This document shows positions 23,566 through 53,759 of a DNA stretch of 64,000 bases, piece by piece. Position numbers and translations under genes: made by a program. Positions within the stretch are counted from its first letter, which is position 1, and the number at the start of each line of letters is the position of its first letter. Source of the stretch: Synaphobranchus kaupii (taxonomy: Eukaryota > Chordata > Actinopteri > Anguilliformes > Synaphobranchidae); assembly GCA_029718625.1 (NCBI GenBank), contig CM056389.1, positions 6,508,014 through 6,572,013 on the forward strand, in the 5' to 3' direction. Below the pieces are notes generated by a model. The model ran no database searches, was not told the origin of the DNA, and was given only the letters and a program-made list of their open reading frames with translations.

Positions 23566-23577
23566 AAAAGCGAAACT
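23566..23577 (+). promoter_or_regulatory. Candidate interferon-stimulated response element
   Basis: AAAAGCGAAACT matches the ISRE consensus GAAANNGAAACT at all but the first base. It lies 48 bp upstream of the proposed PARP14-like ATG, where a proximal interferon element would be expected, since PARP14 genes are interferon-induced in vertebrates. Function is inferred from position and consensus only. Confidence 0.6.
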
Positions 23578-23625
23578 AAACACATTAGCTCACACACAAA
23601 GACAGGAAACTAACATCCATTAGCG

Positions 23626-42225
<18,600 letters not shown>

Positions 42226-42504
42226 GTAAGTGTAGTTGGGAAACAGCCAGTCTAGAGGGAGTGGTTGACAATATTTAGAACGTACCCTAGTAGACATGTT
42301 TGAACGTTTTTTAAATAGAGGTGTGGGCGGGGTCGGATGCACAGTTTGAGGGCTTGAGCATTGTAACTGAGCAGGTCTTCATAAACCATGGTAAGAGTCT
42401 CAGGGTACCCTCCCATTGTGTTACAAGGTCATTTAAAATACAATCACTGTTCTGTGTTGAAGATAGTGTTTTTTTATTTTGTCTCTGAAAAAGATGGCAA
42501 ATTT

Positions 42505-43925
42505 GTCACATTTAACCCCTTCGCACAGATGGCCAGGTCAATTCTCACCTGTTTAGGTGGGTGTTCTATTTAAGGCTTTATAACTCCAATTGTGCACATC
42601 ATAGAAACTTTGAAAATGGCTTAAATGAAACATTACATTACATTATAGGCATTTAGCAGACGCTCTTATCCAGAGCGACTCACACAACTTCTTATTACAT
42701 TTATCCATTTATACAGCTGGATATATACTGAAGCAATTCAGGTTAAGTACCTTGCTCAAGGGTACAACGGCAGTGTCCTACCTGGGAATCGAACCTGCAA
42801 CCTTTCGGTTACAAGTCCAGTTCCTTAACCATTATACTACACTGCCGCCCAAAACAGTTGTACCATTTACAGTACGAACTTCGTTCATTTTCATAATTTA
42901 GATCAAAATAGTGCCACAAATGCAAACAAATTTTGGAAAAATGCAAAGAAAATAGTTTTTTCTTTAGTGTGCAATTAAATACTGAGAGCTACATATCTAA
43001 AGCAGGTAAAACTATACATTTCCTGGATAATAGACTCCTTGTTCCCAAGTGTGAAAAATCTGAGGGTGATATACAGAACTACTAAATATCTATGACACCA
43101 ATGTAGGCAGTGTACCCTGTTGTCCCTTCGTGTCTCCAAATCTACCCAAAATGGCTAAATTGTGCTCTGCTGTAAATCATGAAATAATCATACATTACAA
43201 ACTGTAATAGGTATATTCTCCGATAGAATCAATACTATGGTATCTTCTTCTGACCCACTCCCAAAATCCATGTAAGCAAGGCGTGGATTTTCTGTAGCCA
43301 TGCTGACGAGTTGGCCAAATTAGTAAACTTGCGAAAATAGCAGGAAAACAACAATTACGCCTTGGCAAAAGTTATTTGCGTAAAACCAACTAATAAAACT
43401 AGAAATGCCCGGCTGTAATTTATCATTCAAAGCATCAAATGAGACATTACAAACACTGTTGCTAAGATTATAATGTCCTATATTGTATTAAAAAATCATC
43501 AATGAAACCAGAATGAACTGGAATGCATGAGACAGGTTTTAACAGCATGGGGGGGTTTTACACTTCCATGTTTCAGATGGTGTAATAGTGTTATAAAGTG
43601 GTGTAACGGATTGTCCCAGACAATAAATGAGCACTGAATTTTGAAAGGGACATATCTATGCGTAAAAACAATGGTCGAATTGTATATTTATTTAATATTT
43701 AGTTGCTGATATTTATAGTAGAATGACGTCGTAAATTACACAAACATTTCACTAATTTATTTTGCGTTTGAGTGAGCAGGGTTTTTCATGGCTGTTTTGG
43801 CATACGAACAGGCTCTTTTTGGATTTATCTTGTTACTATTATGGAGTGCGAATTTTTGGTGGTGAAAAAGTATTTTTATGAACTCACAAATAGACGCTAT
43901 TGTCCACTGTGTCACGGATGGGCAG
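42505..43925. repeat. Family A repeat, long copy (reverse relative to 62.8 kb)
   Basis: Starts near TTTAACCCCTTCGCACAGAT. It shares with the complement of 63010-63950 segments such as GTGAGCAGGGTTTTTCATGG, ATTTATTTAATATTTAGTTG and the CCAAATCTACCC region near 43139. It contains the tRNA-SINE at 42631-42850. A plus-strand open frame from 43772 (MSRVFHG...) has a counterpart in the copy at 57110. Confidence 0.6.
42631..42850 (-). mobile_element. tRNA-derived SINE
   Basis: On the minus strand it starts GGGCGGCAGTGTAGTATAAT (box A region) and GGTTGCAGGTTCGATTCCC (box B), then a body and a tail ending GAGCGTCTGCTAAATGCC and ATAATGTAATGTAATG. Length about 220 bp. It is a pol III-type SINE head, not a functional tRNA gene, since no cloverleaf can be completed after box B. 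Confidence 0.8.
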
Positions 43926-46039
43926 AGGCGGAACGTAACAAAGTACAAATACTTCATACAAATACTTTGTTATTGTACTTAAGTACGTTTTTCAAGTATC
44001 TGTACTTTACTTGAGTATTTATTTTGTGTGGGACCCACTACATTTTCATCAAAAACCGGTACTTTCTACTTACTACATTCCTAAAACAGTATCGTTCCTC
44101 TTTTGCTTATTTACGTACAAAGGAAGCGGAACAAAGTCGACCAATATGAGTACCTTGGCTAATGGCTAATTTTTTTTAAATGTGCGTCTTCCTTCTCCGA
44201 CCATTGCTAAGCTGCTCATTGCTGAATCTCTTGTAGCTGAAAAGAGTGCAGACCGGGAACATCTTTTGTTGCAGTGCAGAGAAATATTTAATCATATTAT
44301 GGATGAAGCCATTCAACATCCATGGCCTTATTTAGGCGAATGTTCGAAATTCATGGTACAAAAAACGATTTCTACAGATTTCAGTGTTTCCTATGCCTGC
44401 CAAAACAGTACGAGATCCTATCGTTCAAGAATTTGTCTTCGAATCTTGAAGGGGTAGTCCACTGTAATTAACTTTTAGGCTAATGTTTTAGAATTTCTGA
44501 AAATTTTCAGTACTTTTCCAGTCTTTTTCTCTGTTGTGATTGCTGCCCTGAGCATGGACGCTGTGAACTCCGAAAAATGCAATTAAATTACATCACTGAA
44601 TTGCATTTCTGAAATGTCTAATATGGAAATTGATAGGGGAGTCATTTTCATATGGCTGTAAAACATGCCTAGAATTTTTGTATTCCAGCATAATTTACAA
44701 CTAAATCTAGTCCCACCCCCCAATTCCCATAGAGATCCATTCAAATGCAGAGAAGTTATAGATCACTTCTAAGAGTCCCAGAAAATAAGATATCAAGAGT
44801 CTTTTGATATTGTTGGGTCACAGACATCAGGAAGTCATGGCATGCAGAGGATATGTGACCAAATATTAAAAAGTATTACTTTATTCTACATTATGTTAAA
44901 CTGTCCCAATATTTTTTGATGCCCGAAAATGGGGGGGACTACGTACAAAAGGTTCTATAATTTCTAAACGGTTCATCCAATATGGATGAAAATACCCTCA
45001 AATTAAAGCTGAGAGTCTGCACTTCAACCTCATTGTCATTGTATCCGTTCAAACTCAAAGTGCTAGAGTACAGAACCAACATAACAAAAAATGTGTCACT
45101 GTCCAATGAATTATGGTTCTCACTTTCTGTTGAAAATATTAAGAAATGTTTATTTATAGACAGCATGCACAGACATTTCGCAGCCGTTGAAGCCTCCAAC
45201 TCCGATACATCATTGCGGCACTGCAACCATGGTAACTACGAGCCTGCTGTTCTAAAGTAACGTTACAGTTAGAAAAACAAAATAACAGTAACGGTACTGA
45301 CTTCAACTTGTCTTCTTAGTAGCTAAGGCTGACACTCGGCTGGGGACAACAACGCTATCTCTCGCAATCAGGCAGACTCTCGGCTGGACATTAATGTTAC
45401 AAACGAACTTCATCTATCACTCATACAAGCAGGCTGACACTCGGCTGTGAAAATGGAAATGCCAGTGTGGCAGTTGACAGCTTTTAGATCTGACGTTAGC
45501 TAGCATTAGCTTTCACTTTAATCTTCAGAAAGCAACAACACAACCTGAACCAGTGAGCTAGGTAGCTAGGTTAACTAAGCTTACCACCATCAGACAGCTA
45601 ACTTTGCTAAATGGCAAACTTGCCTACCTTAGGTTTCTTCCTTGCATTAGATCCAAGTAAGTTAATCCACAAGTAATCCACAAAAAACGGAAGTTGCTAG
45701 CTAGTTAGCTAGCTAATCCATTTTAGTCAGTGCTCTAGTTAAAGTGAAAAATTGTGGGAATTGTGGTCTTATAAAAAAAGCAAATTAAGATCAAGCTTCC
45801 AAAATCAAGCTTTTTAACTAACATTTGGCTATTAGCTAGTTAGCTACACTATGTTTATTTTTTCCTAGCCAGATAACATTAACTCAACATAGATAACTAT
45901 AACATTCTATTTTCACATGTTATTCATGACATGATTACGTATTACCTATACCTATATCCCAAAATACCTTGCCTCGGGTTGACTACTTTTACTTTTGATA
46001 CTTAAGTACATTTAAGAGCATGTACCTATATACTTTGAC
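43926..46039. mobile_element. Probable composite element with GTACTTAAGTA ends
   Basis: The left side has ACAAAGTACAAATACTTC and TTGTACTTAAGTACG; the right side near 45990 has CTTTTGATACTTAAGTACAT in roughly inverted orientation. These words belong to a widespread fish repeat. It includes a family B copy (44688-45110) and three GCTGACACTCGGCTG-like words between 45327 and 45445. Boundaries are approximate and there is no transposase. Confidence 0.4.
44688..45110. repeat. Dispersed repeat family B, copy 2
   Basis: Longer partner of 27030-27410, including a GATGCCCGAAAATGGGGG block and GGTTCATCCAATATGGATG absent or shortened in copy 1. Confidence 0.7.
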
Positions 46040-46375
46040 TTAAAGGGATAGTTCGGAATTTTGGACATAATGTCTCAATTACGACTTACCCATGATGTAG
46101 TTGATTGATGGAAACCATTTTCTGATAATTCCATGCTGTCCCTTCTTTTGGACATACACACATTGATAATGCTAGCGCAACTCATAGGAAACTAGTAGCA
46201 TCCACTACCAAACGCACTTAAACACTCCAAGGTGCACCCAAAGCAAATAAAATACGACGACAGTCTATCGGGGTTATTTTCAGCGATTATACCATAATTT
46301 TTCAAGTCAAACTATCGTTGAATCGTTTACTTTGTGCTCACCTAAATTCTCTGTGGAAGTACGGCGTTAGTTTAG
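46040..46375. mobile_element. Dispersed repeat beginning TTAA-AGGGATAGT, copy 2
   Basis: Begins TTAAAGGGATAGTTCGGAAT. Matches 2199-2520 with about 15% divergence. The GC-rich hairpin part of copy 1 is absent here. Confidence 0.55.
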
Positions 46376-48110
46376 TAGGTAACGTAAAGTAGCCTATAGC
46401 TCTGCCGGCCAAATACAATATCGCGCGTGTGAAAGAATCAGACTGTAATACAGGATATCACGGAGAGAAGAGCAGGCAGTGTACTGTTCTGACAATACAT
46501 ACTTTCTCAGCAGTTTATAGAAAGAAAAGAGATAAGACCCGCAATTATGTGAATAACAGTTTCTTTCTTCTTTCTCTTTCTTTCTACGGGAACTGATACA
46601 TTTTCGGAGTTTACATATGTTTGATAGGCCTATTGTTATTTTCGCATTTTGAGTGCATTTCACATACTGTAGTGCAATCGTTAAATTTATTTTTGATGTA
46701 GGCTACCGATGTTCATTGAAGATTACTTGGCAGCATTTTGCAGATGGTGGAATACTATTTTATTTTCATGTTATCGTACATAATATAAGCTATGGCGTAT
46801 ATACTTGTCACTTAGGGCATGGCAAATGCTCATTCCAATTTACTGAGCGCTGATATGTGGTAGATTAATGAAAAATTTTTCCTTGGAGTCATTATGAATA
46901 GGAAAATAAAAAATAAATACAGAAAAATGCAACCCCAGGGCTAAAGTATACATACTGTAGAGTACAGGGAAAAGTGATGTTTTATTGAGGTACAAGAGTG
47001 AATGATTAGGTAACATATTTAGGTGTATGTAACACTGATATCAATGTTTTTATCTTAAGCCATCAGAAGGAGCAAATGTATATGCTTTATAGTGGACAAA
47101 ACTAATTTTATTAATTTTATGACATGTTTTGCATAGGGGTTTTGGATAGATTTGGAGACAACATGGTACACTGCCTATATTTTGCATCCATTCATTTTCA
47201 ATTAGAGGCGATTCCTTGTGTCTGCAAAGCATGTTGGTCCAGACGAGCCAGGGAACGTGGAGTAATAACCAATCAGATTTAAGATCCGACTTATAAATTT
47301 TTCCCCTTTTCAAATTTTATTTCCCCACTCCTAGTTCTGTCATGGAGAATTACCCTTAAAGGGATTGCCAACTCTGCTGAAGAAGTGGTTTTCTTTATTT
47401 GACATTACTCCTCGTTATTAAAATGATCATCCACCAAGATTTCAGCCTTTAAAAACATCTACAGCTGAAAAAAATTAAGATTGAATAGTGTCACTTTCTG
47501 CCGATTATGCAGTTCTCAGGACTGGGTGGGCGTGAAAGCTAGTTAATGTTCAGGCCACGCCAAGAGCCAAGTTATGCGCAGACTTGGAAATGCAAAAAAG
47601 AATGTACGTGGTGCATGTTTGAGCCACTGAACTAAAGAAGATTGTTCACATAATAATACTAACGTTAAGCTCAGAGACCCACGTCTTTCAAATAGTAACG
47701 TTACCGGTAGCTACAGCGTAGCATGTGTATTAGCTAACCTTAGCTAGCTAGCTATCTGGGCTATATACAGCTAGACCCTTCTTTTTTCAGCAGTCAATCA
47801 GGCTAATGCAATGACTTCAGCCTTCGGACTCCGATCAGAACATTATGTCACTCCATCCAGGCCTGAAAATTGTGTCTCTGGTTATTACAACAGAGCTGAG
47901 AATTCATTCAGAGCCAGATATCAACCAGTTAACAATCCTAGAAGGCCAGAGTAAATACATATTTTTATGTACAATGGAGTTTTATCATTGTAATCATTAT
48001 GTAATAGCCGGAATGCATTGGATTTTTACATTTCAATAAAGCTAAATTGATCCTGAAAGTTTGGACTACTTTCTACACATGCTTCAGTCAGGTTTTAGAC
48101 CAAGAGTATT
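46376..48110. other. Noncoding stretch with a family A fragment
   Basis: 47070-47220 matches 63670-63955 (GCAAATGTATATGCTTTATA, then GATTTGGAGACA and CACTGCCTATATTTTGCAT). The rest shows no recognised gene. Confidence 0.45.
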
Positions 48111-49105
48111 GTTGCGTTCCAACATCAATCAATCAATCAATATTTATTTATATAGCGCATTTCACAACAAGTTGTCACAATGCACTTCACAGCAAAAACC
48201 AGCCTAAACCCCCCACAAGAGCAAGCCAAAGGCAACAGTGGCAAGGAAAAACTCCCTGGTGTAACTCGGAAGAAACCTTGGAAGGAACCAGACTCAATGG
48301 GGGAACCCATCCTCCTCTGGTCGGCTCAGGGTCTAGGGCTTAAAGACCAACATGGTCAAAACAGCCAATGTCCATGATAATATAATTTGCAGCAGCTAGA
48401 TGACAGTCCAGATGTGGCGGCAGTGATGGTGGGGAACCGGGCGCCGACGGCGGCGGGAGCAGCTGGCAGCGGTGGTAAGGAGGGAGGGGCAAGCGGCAAT
48501 GGACAGGAAGCCGGACAGCAACTCTCGAGATGCGGGGCATAAGCCCCGCTGGCAGAATGTAAAAAAAGAGAGAGAGAAAACAGTTAGGGAAAGTGTAATA
48601 GAGCAGCAGGAGCACCAACTGGAGGGGTGGGGGGTGGGGAAGGGGTGGGAGGGTTGGACAAGTGTCCCCGCCAGGTGTAATCTATGGCTGCATAGCTATG
48701 AAGACAGAGTTTGAGAAACCATGCAGTCATGAGAGGGAAAACAATCCTACCCACCTATCAAGAGCCAGCCCAGGAAGATGGGGTCACAGCTGTTGACAGG
48801 TGACAGTAAGGAAAGGATGTCACCCCACATTACTCTGTGGCTAAATGCTTCTCTGGTCCTGTCTCCAGACTATAGCTCATTATAAGCCTGATCATAAAGG
48901 TGCGTTTTTAATCTAGACTTAAATATTGAGACGGTGTCTGATTCCCTTATAAATTTTGGCAGGGTCACAATGCACAGTAGTGGCGCTCTGTAGGAGAAAG
49001 CTCTACCACCCGTCAAGTTTTTAGATATTCTTGGGACTACTAGGTAGCCTGCATCTTGGGAACGGAGTGATCTTTTTAGCTTATATGGTAAAAGCAGATT
49101 ACATA
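48111..49105 (-). mobile_element. LINE-E (L2-type) 3' part: RT C-terminus and 3' UTR
   Basis: The minus strand encodes LLLPYKLKRSLRSQDAGYLV, VPRISKNLTGGRAFSYRAPL and FKSRLKTHLYDQAYNEL, the C-terminus of an L2-like ORF2. The 3' UTR follows to 48111, ending in GCGCTATATAAATAAATATT and an ATTGATTGATTG repeat. It is separated from the rest of LINE-E by the Tc1-like insertion. Confidence 0.8.
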
Positions 49106-50636
49106 CACTACTCACAAAAAGTTAGGGATATTCGGCTTTCGGGTGAAATTTCAGGATGAACCTAAAATGCACTATAACCTTTACAGGTGAAATTAATTTG
49201 ACCTTCTCTAAACATTTGAATGCACATGTCCAACTATTCAATGTTTCAGTACTTTTTGCACAACTTGCTGTTCTCTAACAAGGAGCTGAACGGCAAAATT
49301 CACAACAGGTGTTTGATCCATGAATCGACCAATAAATTTCCTGGTTCAATTAGAATTGGTATTTAAACAGTCCTCTTCATCATGCTGTACACATTTTGAC
49401 ATCATGAGACCAAGACGACACCTAACAATTGATCAACAGTACCTCGCCATTGCGAGGCTTCAAACAGGATGTTCTCAGAGGGAAGTGGCCACTGAGCTTA
49501 GAGTGTCACAGAGTGTCATCAGCAGGTTGCAACAGAGATACAGAGAGACTGGAAGAGTCACAGAAAGGCATAGAAGTGGACGTCCTTTGGCCACATCCCA
49601 CACTGATGACCGCTTCATTGTGAACAGTGCCCTGCGGAACCGGATGATGAATGCCACTCAACTCCAGGCACATTTAAGGGAGGTGAGAGGCACCCAAGTG
49701 TCACGTCAGACCATTCGAAACCGTTTACATCAGCGTGGTCTGCGTGCTAGACGACCTGCAAGGGTACCTGACCACACCACCAGGCACAGGCGTCATCGTC
49801 TTGCATGGGCCAGGGAGCATTTACGCTGGACGAGGGACCAGTGGGCCTCAGTGCTGTTCTCTGATGAAAGTCGATTCACGTCGAGCAGAAATGATGGCCG
49901 CCAACGATGTTGGAGACATCAAGGAGAGCGCTATGCATCAGCCACTGTTGTCACCAGACGACCCTTTGGTGGTGGCGGTGTTACAGTGTGGGCAGGTGTG
50001 TCTAGTCAATACAGAACTGCCCTACACTTTGTGAATGGTACAGTGACAAGCCCATACTACCTGAATAACATCATTAATCCAGTCATTGTGCCCCTGCATG
50101 AACAACACAGGCCTAATTTCATCTTCATGGACGACAATGCTCCAGCTCATCGGGGTCGCATCATTAGGGAAAGGCTGCTGGAGACTGGGGTACCTCAAAT
50201 GGAGTGGCCTGCACTTTCTCCAGACCTGAATCCCATAGAAAACCTATGGGATCAGCAGACTCACCGTGTAGAGGCTCGTAACTCTGTACCCCAGAACCTC
50301 AATGACCTGAGGGCCGCCCTTCAAGAAGAGTGGGATGCCATGCCTCAGCAGACAATAAGTCGACTTGTGAACAGCATGAGACGTCGTTGTCAAGCTGTAA
50401 TTGATGCTCAAGGGCACATGACAAGTTATTGAGACATTGACATTTTTGTTGTGGTATACCCACCACTGTTGTTGGCTTTTGTTTCAATAAATTGTTTGAG
50501 ATGAGGAAATCACCATTGCATGCTTCTACTTAAATGCCCTACTTTCATGATACGTATAATATCACTGTAGCGTGAACTTACATTTTCCATAAATTTCACC
50601 CGAAAGCCAAATATCCCTAACTTTTTGTGAGTAGTG
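49106..50636 (+). mobile_element. Complete Tc1-like transposon, 1,531 bp
   Basis: TA at 49104-49105 and 50637-50638 flank near-identical inverted ends starting CACTACTCACAAAAAGTTAG. The match extends about 46 bp per end with one or two mismatches. It lies inside LINE-E between codons that are contiguous in the related copy at about 57967, giving a clean empty site. It carries an uninterrupted transposase frame. Confidence 0.95.
49404..50432 (+). CDS. Tc1/mariner transposase, DD34E, uninterrupted
   Basis: Cut-and-paste transposase of 342 residues, near the usual Tc1 length of about 340, from the ATG at 49404 ([12 protein letters not shown]). An upstream ATG at 49320 would add 28 residues unlike the family. 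Residues 10-55 form the first helix-turn-helix, followed by GR at 59-60 (AT-hook-like RSGRP), a second HTH near 70-115 and a basic RARRPAR stretch. The catalytic triad is D154 (LFSDES), D244 (FMDDNAPAH) and E279 (NPIENLW), with 34 residues between the last two. The glycine-rich box [10 protein letters not shown] is at 189-198. No stop or frameshift was seen, and the ends look intact, so mobility is conceivable. Confidence 0.93.
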   Translation: MRPRRHLTIDQQYLAIARLQTGCSQREVATELRVSQSVISRLQQRYRETGRVTERHRSGRPLATSHTDDRFIVNSALRNRMMNATQLQAHLREVRGTQVSRQTIRNRLHQRGLRARRPARVPDHTTRHRRHRLAWAREHLRWTRDQWASVLFSDESRFTSSRNDGRQRCWRHQGERYASATVVTRRPFGGGGVTVWAGVSSQYRTALHFVNGTVTSPYYLNNIINPVIVPLHEQHRPNFIFMDDNAPAHRGRIIRERLLETGVPQMEWPALSPDLNPIENLWDQQTHRVEARNSVPQNLNDLRAALQEEWDAMPQQTISRLVNSMRRRCQAVIDAQGHMTSY

Positions 50637-51720
50637 TATATACAAGTCCATTTAAAGCTTTAAAGGTCAGAAGCAAAACCTTAAAGTCTATCCTAAACTT
50701 AATTGGTAGCCAATGAAGCGATGCTAGTACTGGGGTAATATGCTCATATTTCTTAGTTCTAGTTAAAATGCAAGCGGCTGCATTCTGCACAAGCTGGAGA
50801 TTATTTAGCAAGGACTTAGGGCAGCCAGATAGCAGGGCATTACAGTAATCTAGCCTAGACATAACAAAAGCATGGATCAGTTTCTCTGCGTCCCCTATTG
50901 ATAGGAAGTGCCTTATTTTAGCTATGTTCCTTAACTGAAAGAAAGCTACTCTAGATATGTTTTTTATGTGCGCGCTAAAGGTTAGATCTGGGTCTATAGT
51001 AACACCTAGGTCTTTCACAGCTGAGTTTGGAACAACTAAACAACCATCGAAATTTAAAGTAGATGTACCCAGTTTCTCCCTTTGTTTTTTTGGACCTAAA
51101 ACAGCATTTCGGTCTTTTCTGAGTTTAGGAGCAGGAAATTGGAAAGCATCCAAGCTTTAATATCTGCAATACAAGCCTCTAACCGAGAAAGTGGTAGTGC
51201 CTCGCCGGGTTTCATGGAAATGTATATCTGCGTATCGTCCGCATAGCAGTGAAAATCTACCCCATGTGCCCGAATAATATCAACAAGGGGTAGCATATAT
51301 AATGAAAAGAGTACTGGGCCTAGCACTGATCCTTGTGGAATACCATATTTCATTACTGAGTAACTGGATGATACTTCATTTAATTTAACAAACTGCTTCC
51401 TATTGTATAAGTATGATCTGAACCATGCAAGAGCTTGACCATTTAGTCCAACACAGCCCTGGAGTCTGTTCAGTAGAATCTCATGATCTATTGTATCAAA
51501 AGCTGCACTTAGGTCAAGAAGTACAAGAACAGACACAGAGTTTTGGTCGGCTGATAATAGTAAATCGTTAATAACTTTAACAAGTGCCGTTTCAGTGCTA
51601 TGGTAGGGTCTAAATCCTGACTGGAACATTTCATGGATATGGTTTGAGCTAAGATATGCACCAAGTTGCTTAGCAACAGCTTTCTCTAATATTTTTGATA
51701 GAAATGGAAGATTTTAAATG
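50637..51720 (-). pseudogene. LINE-E reverse transcriptase
   Basis: Minus strand: [71 protein letters not shown] (catalytic YADD near 51235), then in a second frame VKDLGVTIDPDLTF, VMSRLDYCNALLSGCPKSLL and VLLLTFKALNGL, where the Tc1-like element interrupts it. A frame change lies near 51100-51150, and there is a shift plus a stop around 51690-51724, so the ORF is inactive. The motif set matches fish L2 elements. Confidence 0.88.
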
Positions 51721-53413
51721 GGTCTATAGTTTAACCAATTTGTCAGATTCGAGGTTTGGTTTCTTTAGTAATGGCTTAATAACCGCCATTTTTAGTGGCT
51801 CTGGTACATATCCTGCTACTAAGGATGTGTTAATGATTTTTAACATATGCTGGCCTAGTATGGGGAAAAGTTCTTTAACTGATTTTGTAGGGATTGGGTC
51901 GAGTAGGCAGGTCGGTTTTGAGGACATAACCATGTCAATTGGCCTAAAACTGTTTAGTGCCACTGTTGATACATCTTCCTGTGTTGACCAGGATCTGGGC
52001 TGTTCATTGATTATGGGAGGAGTGATGCCTAGAGGAGGAGGCAATTTGGAGATCTGGTCTCTAATAGCTTCAATCTTTAGATTGAAAAAATTCATGAAAT
52101 CATTACTGCTGTAAACGCTGGGGTAGGATGAAAATTCTGATGATGGTTTTTTAGTCAAATTGTCCACAGTGCTAAACAAGAATTTTGGGTTGCATTTGTT
52201 TTGTTCAATTAATTTAGAGAAAAAGGCCGATCTAGCTGATACAAGAGCTTGCTTGTACTGGAGGAGGCTATCTTTCCATGCAAGACGAAATACTTCTAGT
52301 TTAGCTGACCGCCATTTTCGCTCCAGTTTTCTTGTGGACTGCTTCAGGGCACGGGTAGTGTCATTGTACCAGGGAGTACGGTTTTTCCGACAAAACCTTC
52401 TTTTTAGAGGGGCAACCATATCAAGGGTGCTTCTGAGAGTAAAACTTAACTGGTTAGTCAGTTCGTCCAGCGATACTTCAGTGGTATTTTCTTTGTTTGA
52501 AAAGAATGATTCCGGAAGCATATCTATAAACTTTGGAATGATGTCAGAGTTTAACGACCGGCTGTAATAGTGTCTTGGCTCTGATATAGAAGTGGTCGTT
52601 GCCTTGATTTCAAAAGTAATAAGGAAATGATCAGATAATACAGGGTTATGGGGTGCAATAGTAAGATTCATAACATTGATACCATAGGATAACACTAAGT
52701 CTAGGGTATGGCTATGGTAATGAGTGGGTCCACAGACATTTTGTTTGAACCCAACAGAGTCAATAATAGAGGCAAAGGCTGTTCCTAGGGGATCACCCGG
52801 TTTATCCACATGTATGTTAAAGTCACCAACAATCACAACCTTGTCTGTCGAAATAGCAAGGCAAGACAAAAACGCAAATTCTATTAGAAAATCCGAATAG
52901 GGCCCAGGTGGTCTGTAAACAGACACTAGGAAAAAGGACTGCATGTTACCCCTTATTTTAGCTAAGTCATGCTGTACACAATTCATAGAAAGAACTTCAA
53001 AAGATGAGAACGTATCTCCACACTTAGGGTTTAAGCTTAAGGTAGACTGATAGATCGCTGCAACACCACCCCCTCTTCCTGACTGGCGCGATACCTGAGT
53101 ACTTAAAAAACCTACAGGAGATGCTTCATTAAGTGCGACATATTCACCAGGTCTTAGCCAAGTTTCAGTCAGACACAGTACTTTGAGATTATGATCTGTG
53201 ATCAATTCGTTTACAAGAAGTGCTTTAGGAGCAAGAGATCTAACATTTAGTAGTCCAATTTTTAGGAGTGATTCACAACAGCTGCTAGCAGCAACATGTT
53301 TTAATTTGAGAGTAATAAGATTATCCGCGTTGATACCACGGTTTGCTTTACGTTTGGCATGCGTATATGCGTGGGGCAGACACAGTCTCAATATAATAAA
53401 TACTAATTTCTAG
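51721..53413 (-). pseudogene. LINE-E endonuclease and linker (555-codon frame)
   Basis: A long uninterrupted minus-strand frame covers the whole endonuclease and linker: IGLLNVRSLAPKALLVNE, VLCLTETWL, GRGGGVAAIYQ, VSVYRPPGPYSDF, VVIVGDFNIHVDKPGDP, THYHSHTLDLVLSYG, SDHFLITFEI, then RTPWYNDTTRALKQSTRKLE and DPIPTKSVKELFPILG. The N, E, D and H nuclease motifs are all present. It loses frame at the start of the RT, near KLVKL at 51724. Confidence 0.9.
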
Positions 53414-53420
53414 CTCAGAT

Positions 53421-53756
53421 ATGGTCACAAATGACGTCCGATTGAGGCAATCGGAGGTCACCAAAAATAACTTTGTTTCGGTGTGTGCGATGGCTAAAAA
53501 GATGTGTCGGGAAGTAATATGCTCTGGTCCGCTCCCAGTTCGTAGGAGTGATGAGGTCTACAGTAGACTTACATCGCTAAATCGCTGGCTGTCTGAGTGG
53601 TGCTCATCTAGTGGCATCGGGTTCGTCAATTATTGGCCTGATTTCTGGAGAATGCCTGGCCTACTGAAGAGAGACAGACTCCACCCAAGCTGGAGCGGTT
53701 CTCTTGTCCTAGCAAATAACTTAGATGCTAGTCTTAGTAAGGCCAGATCCTGACAC
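53421..53756 (+). pseudogene. LINE ORF1 esterase-like C-terminus, inverted
   Basis: Plus-strand frame of 110 codons: TNDVRLRQSEVTKNNFVSVC, CSGPLPVRRSDEVYSRL, GIGFVNYWPDFW and DRLHPSWSGSLVLANNLDAS. The TND and the D-x-x-H (DRLHPS) motifs are those of SGNH-hydrolase-like domains in fish L2/CR1 ORF1 proteins. Its orientation is opposite to the adjoining LINE-E ORF2 (minus strand), only 30 bp away. The N-terminal catalytic serine region is missing. Confidence 0.75.
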
Positions 53757-53759
53757 CTT

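Noticed and set aside
42780..42850. tRNA gene
   Set aside because: Boxes A and B are present, but the sequence continues into a SINE body without a proper acceptor stem.
52160..52567. Plus-strand 135-codon frame
   Set aside because: Antisense shadow of the LINE-E endonuclease/linker frame.
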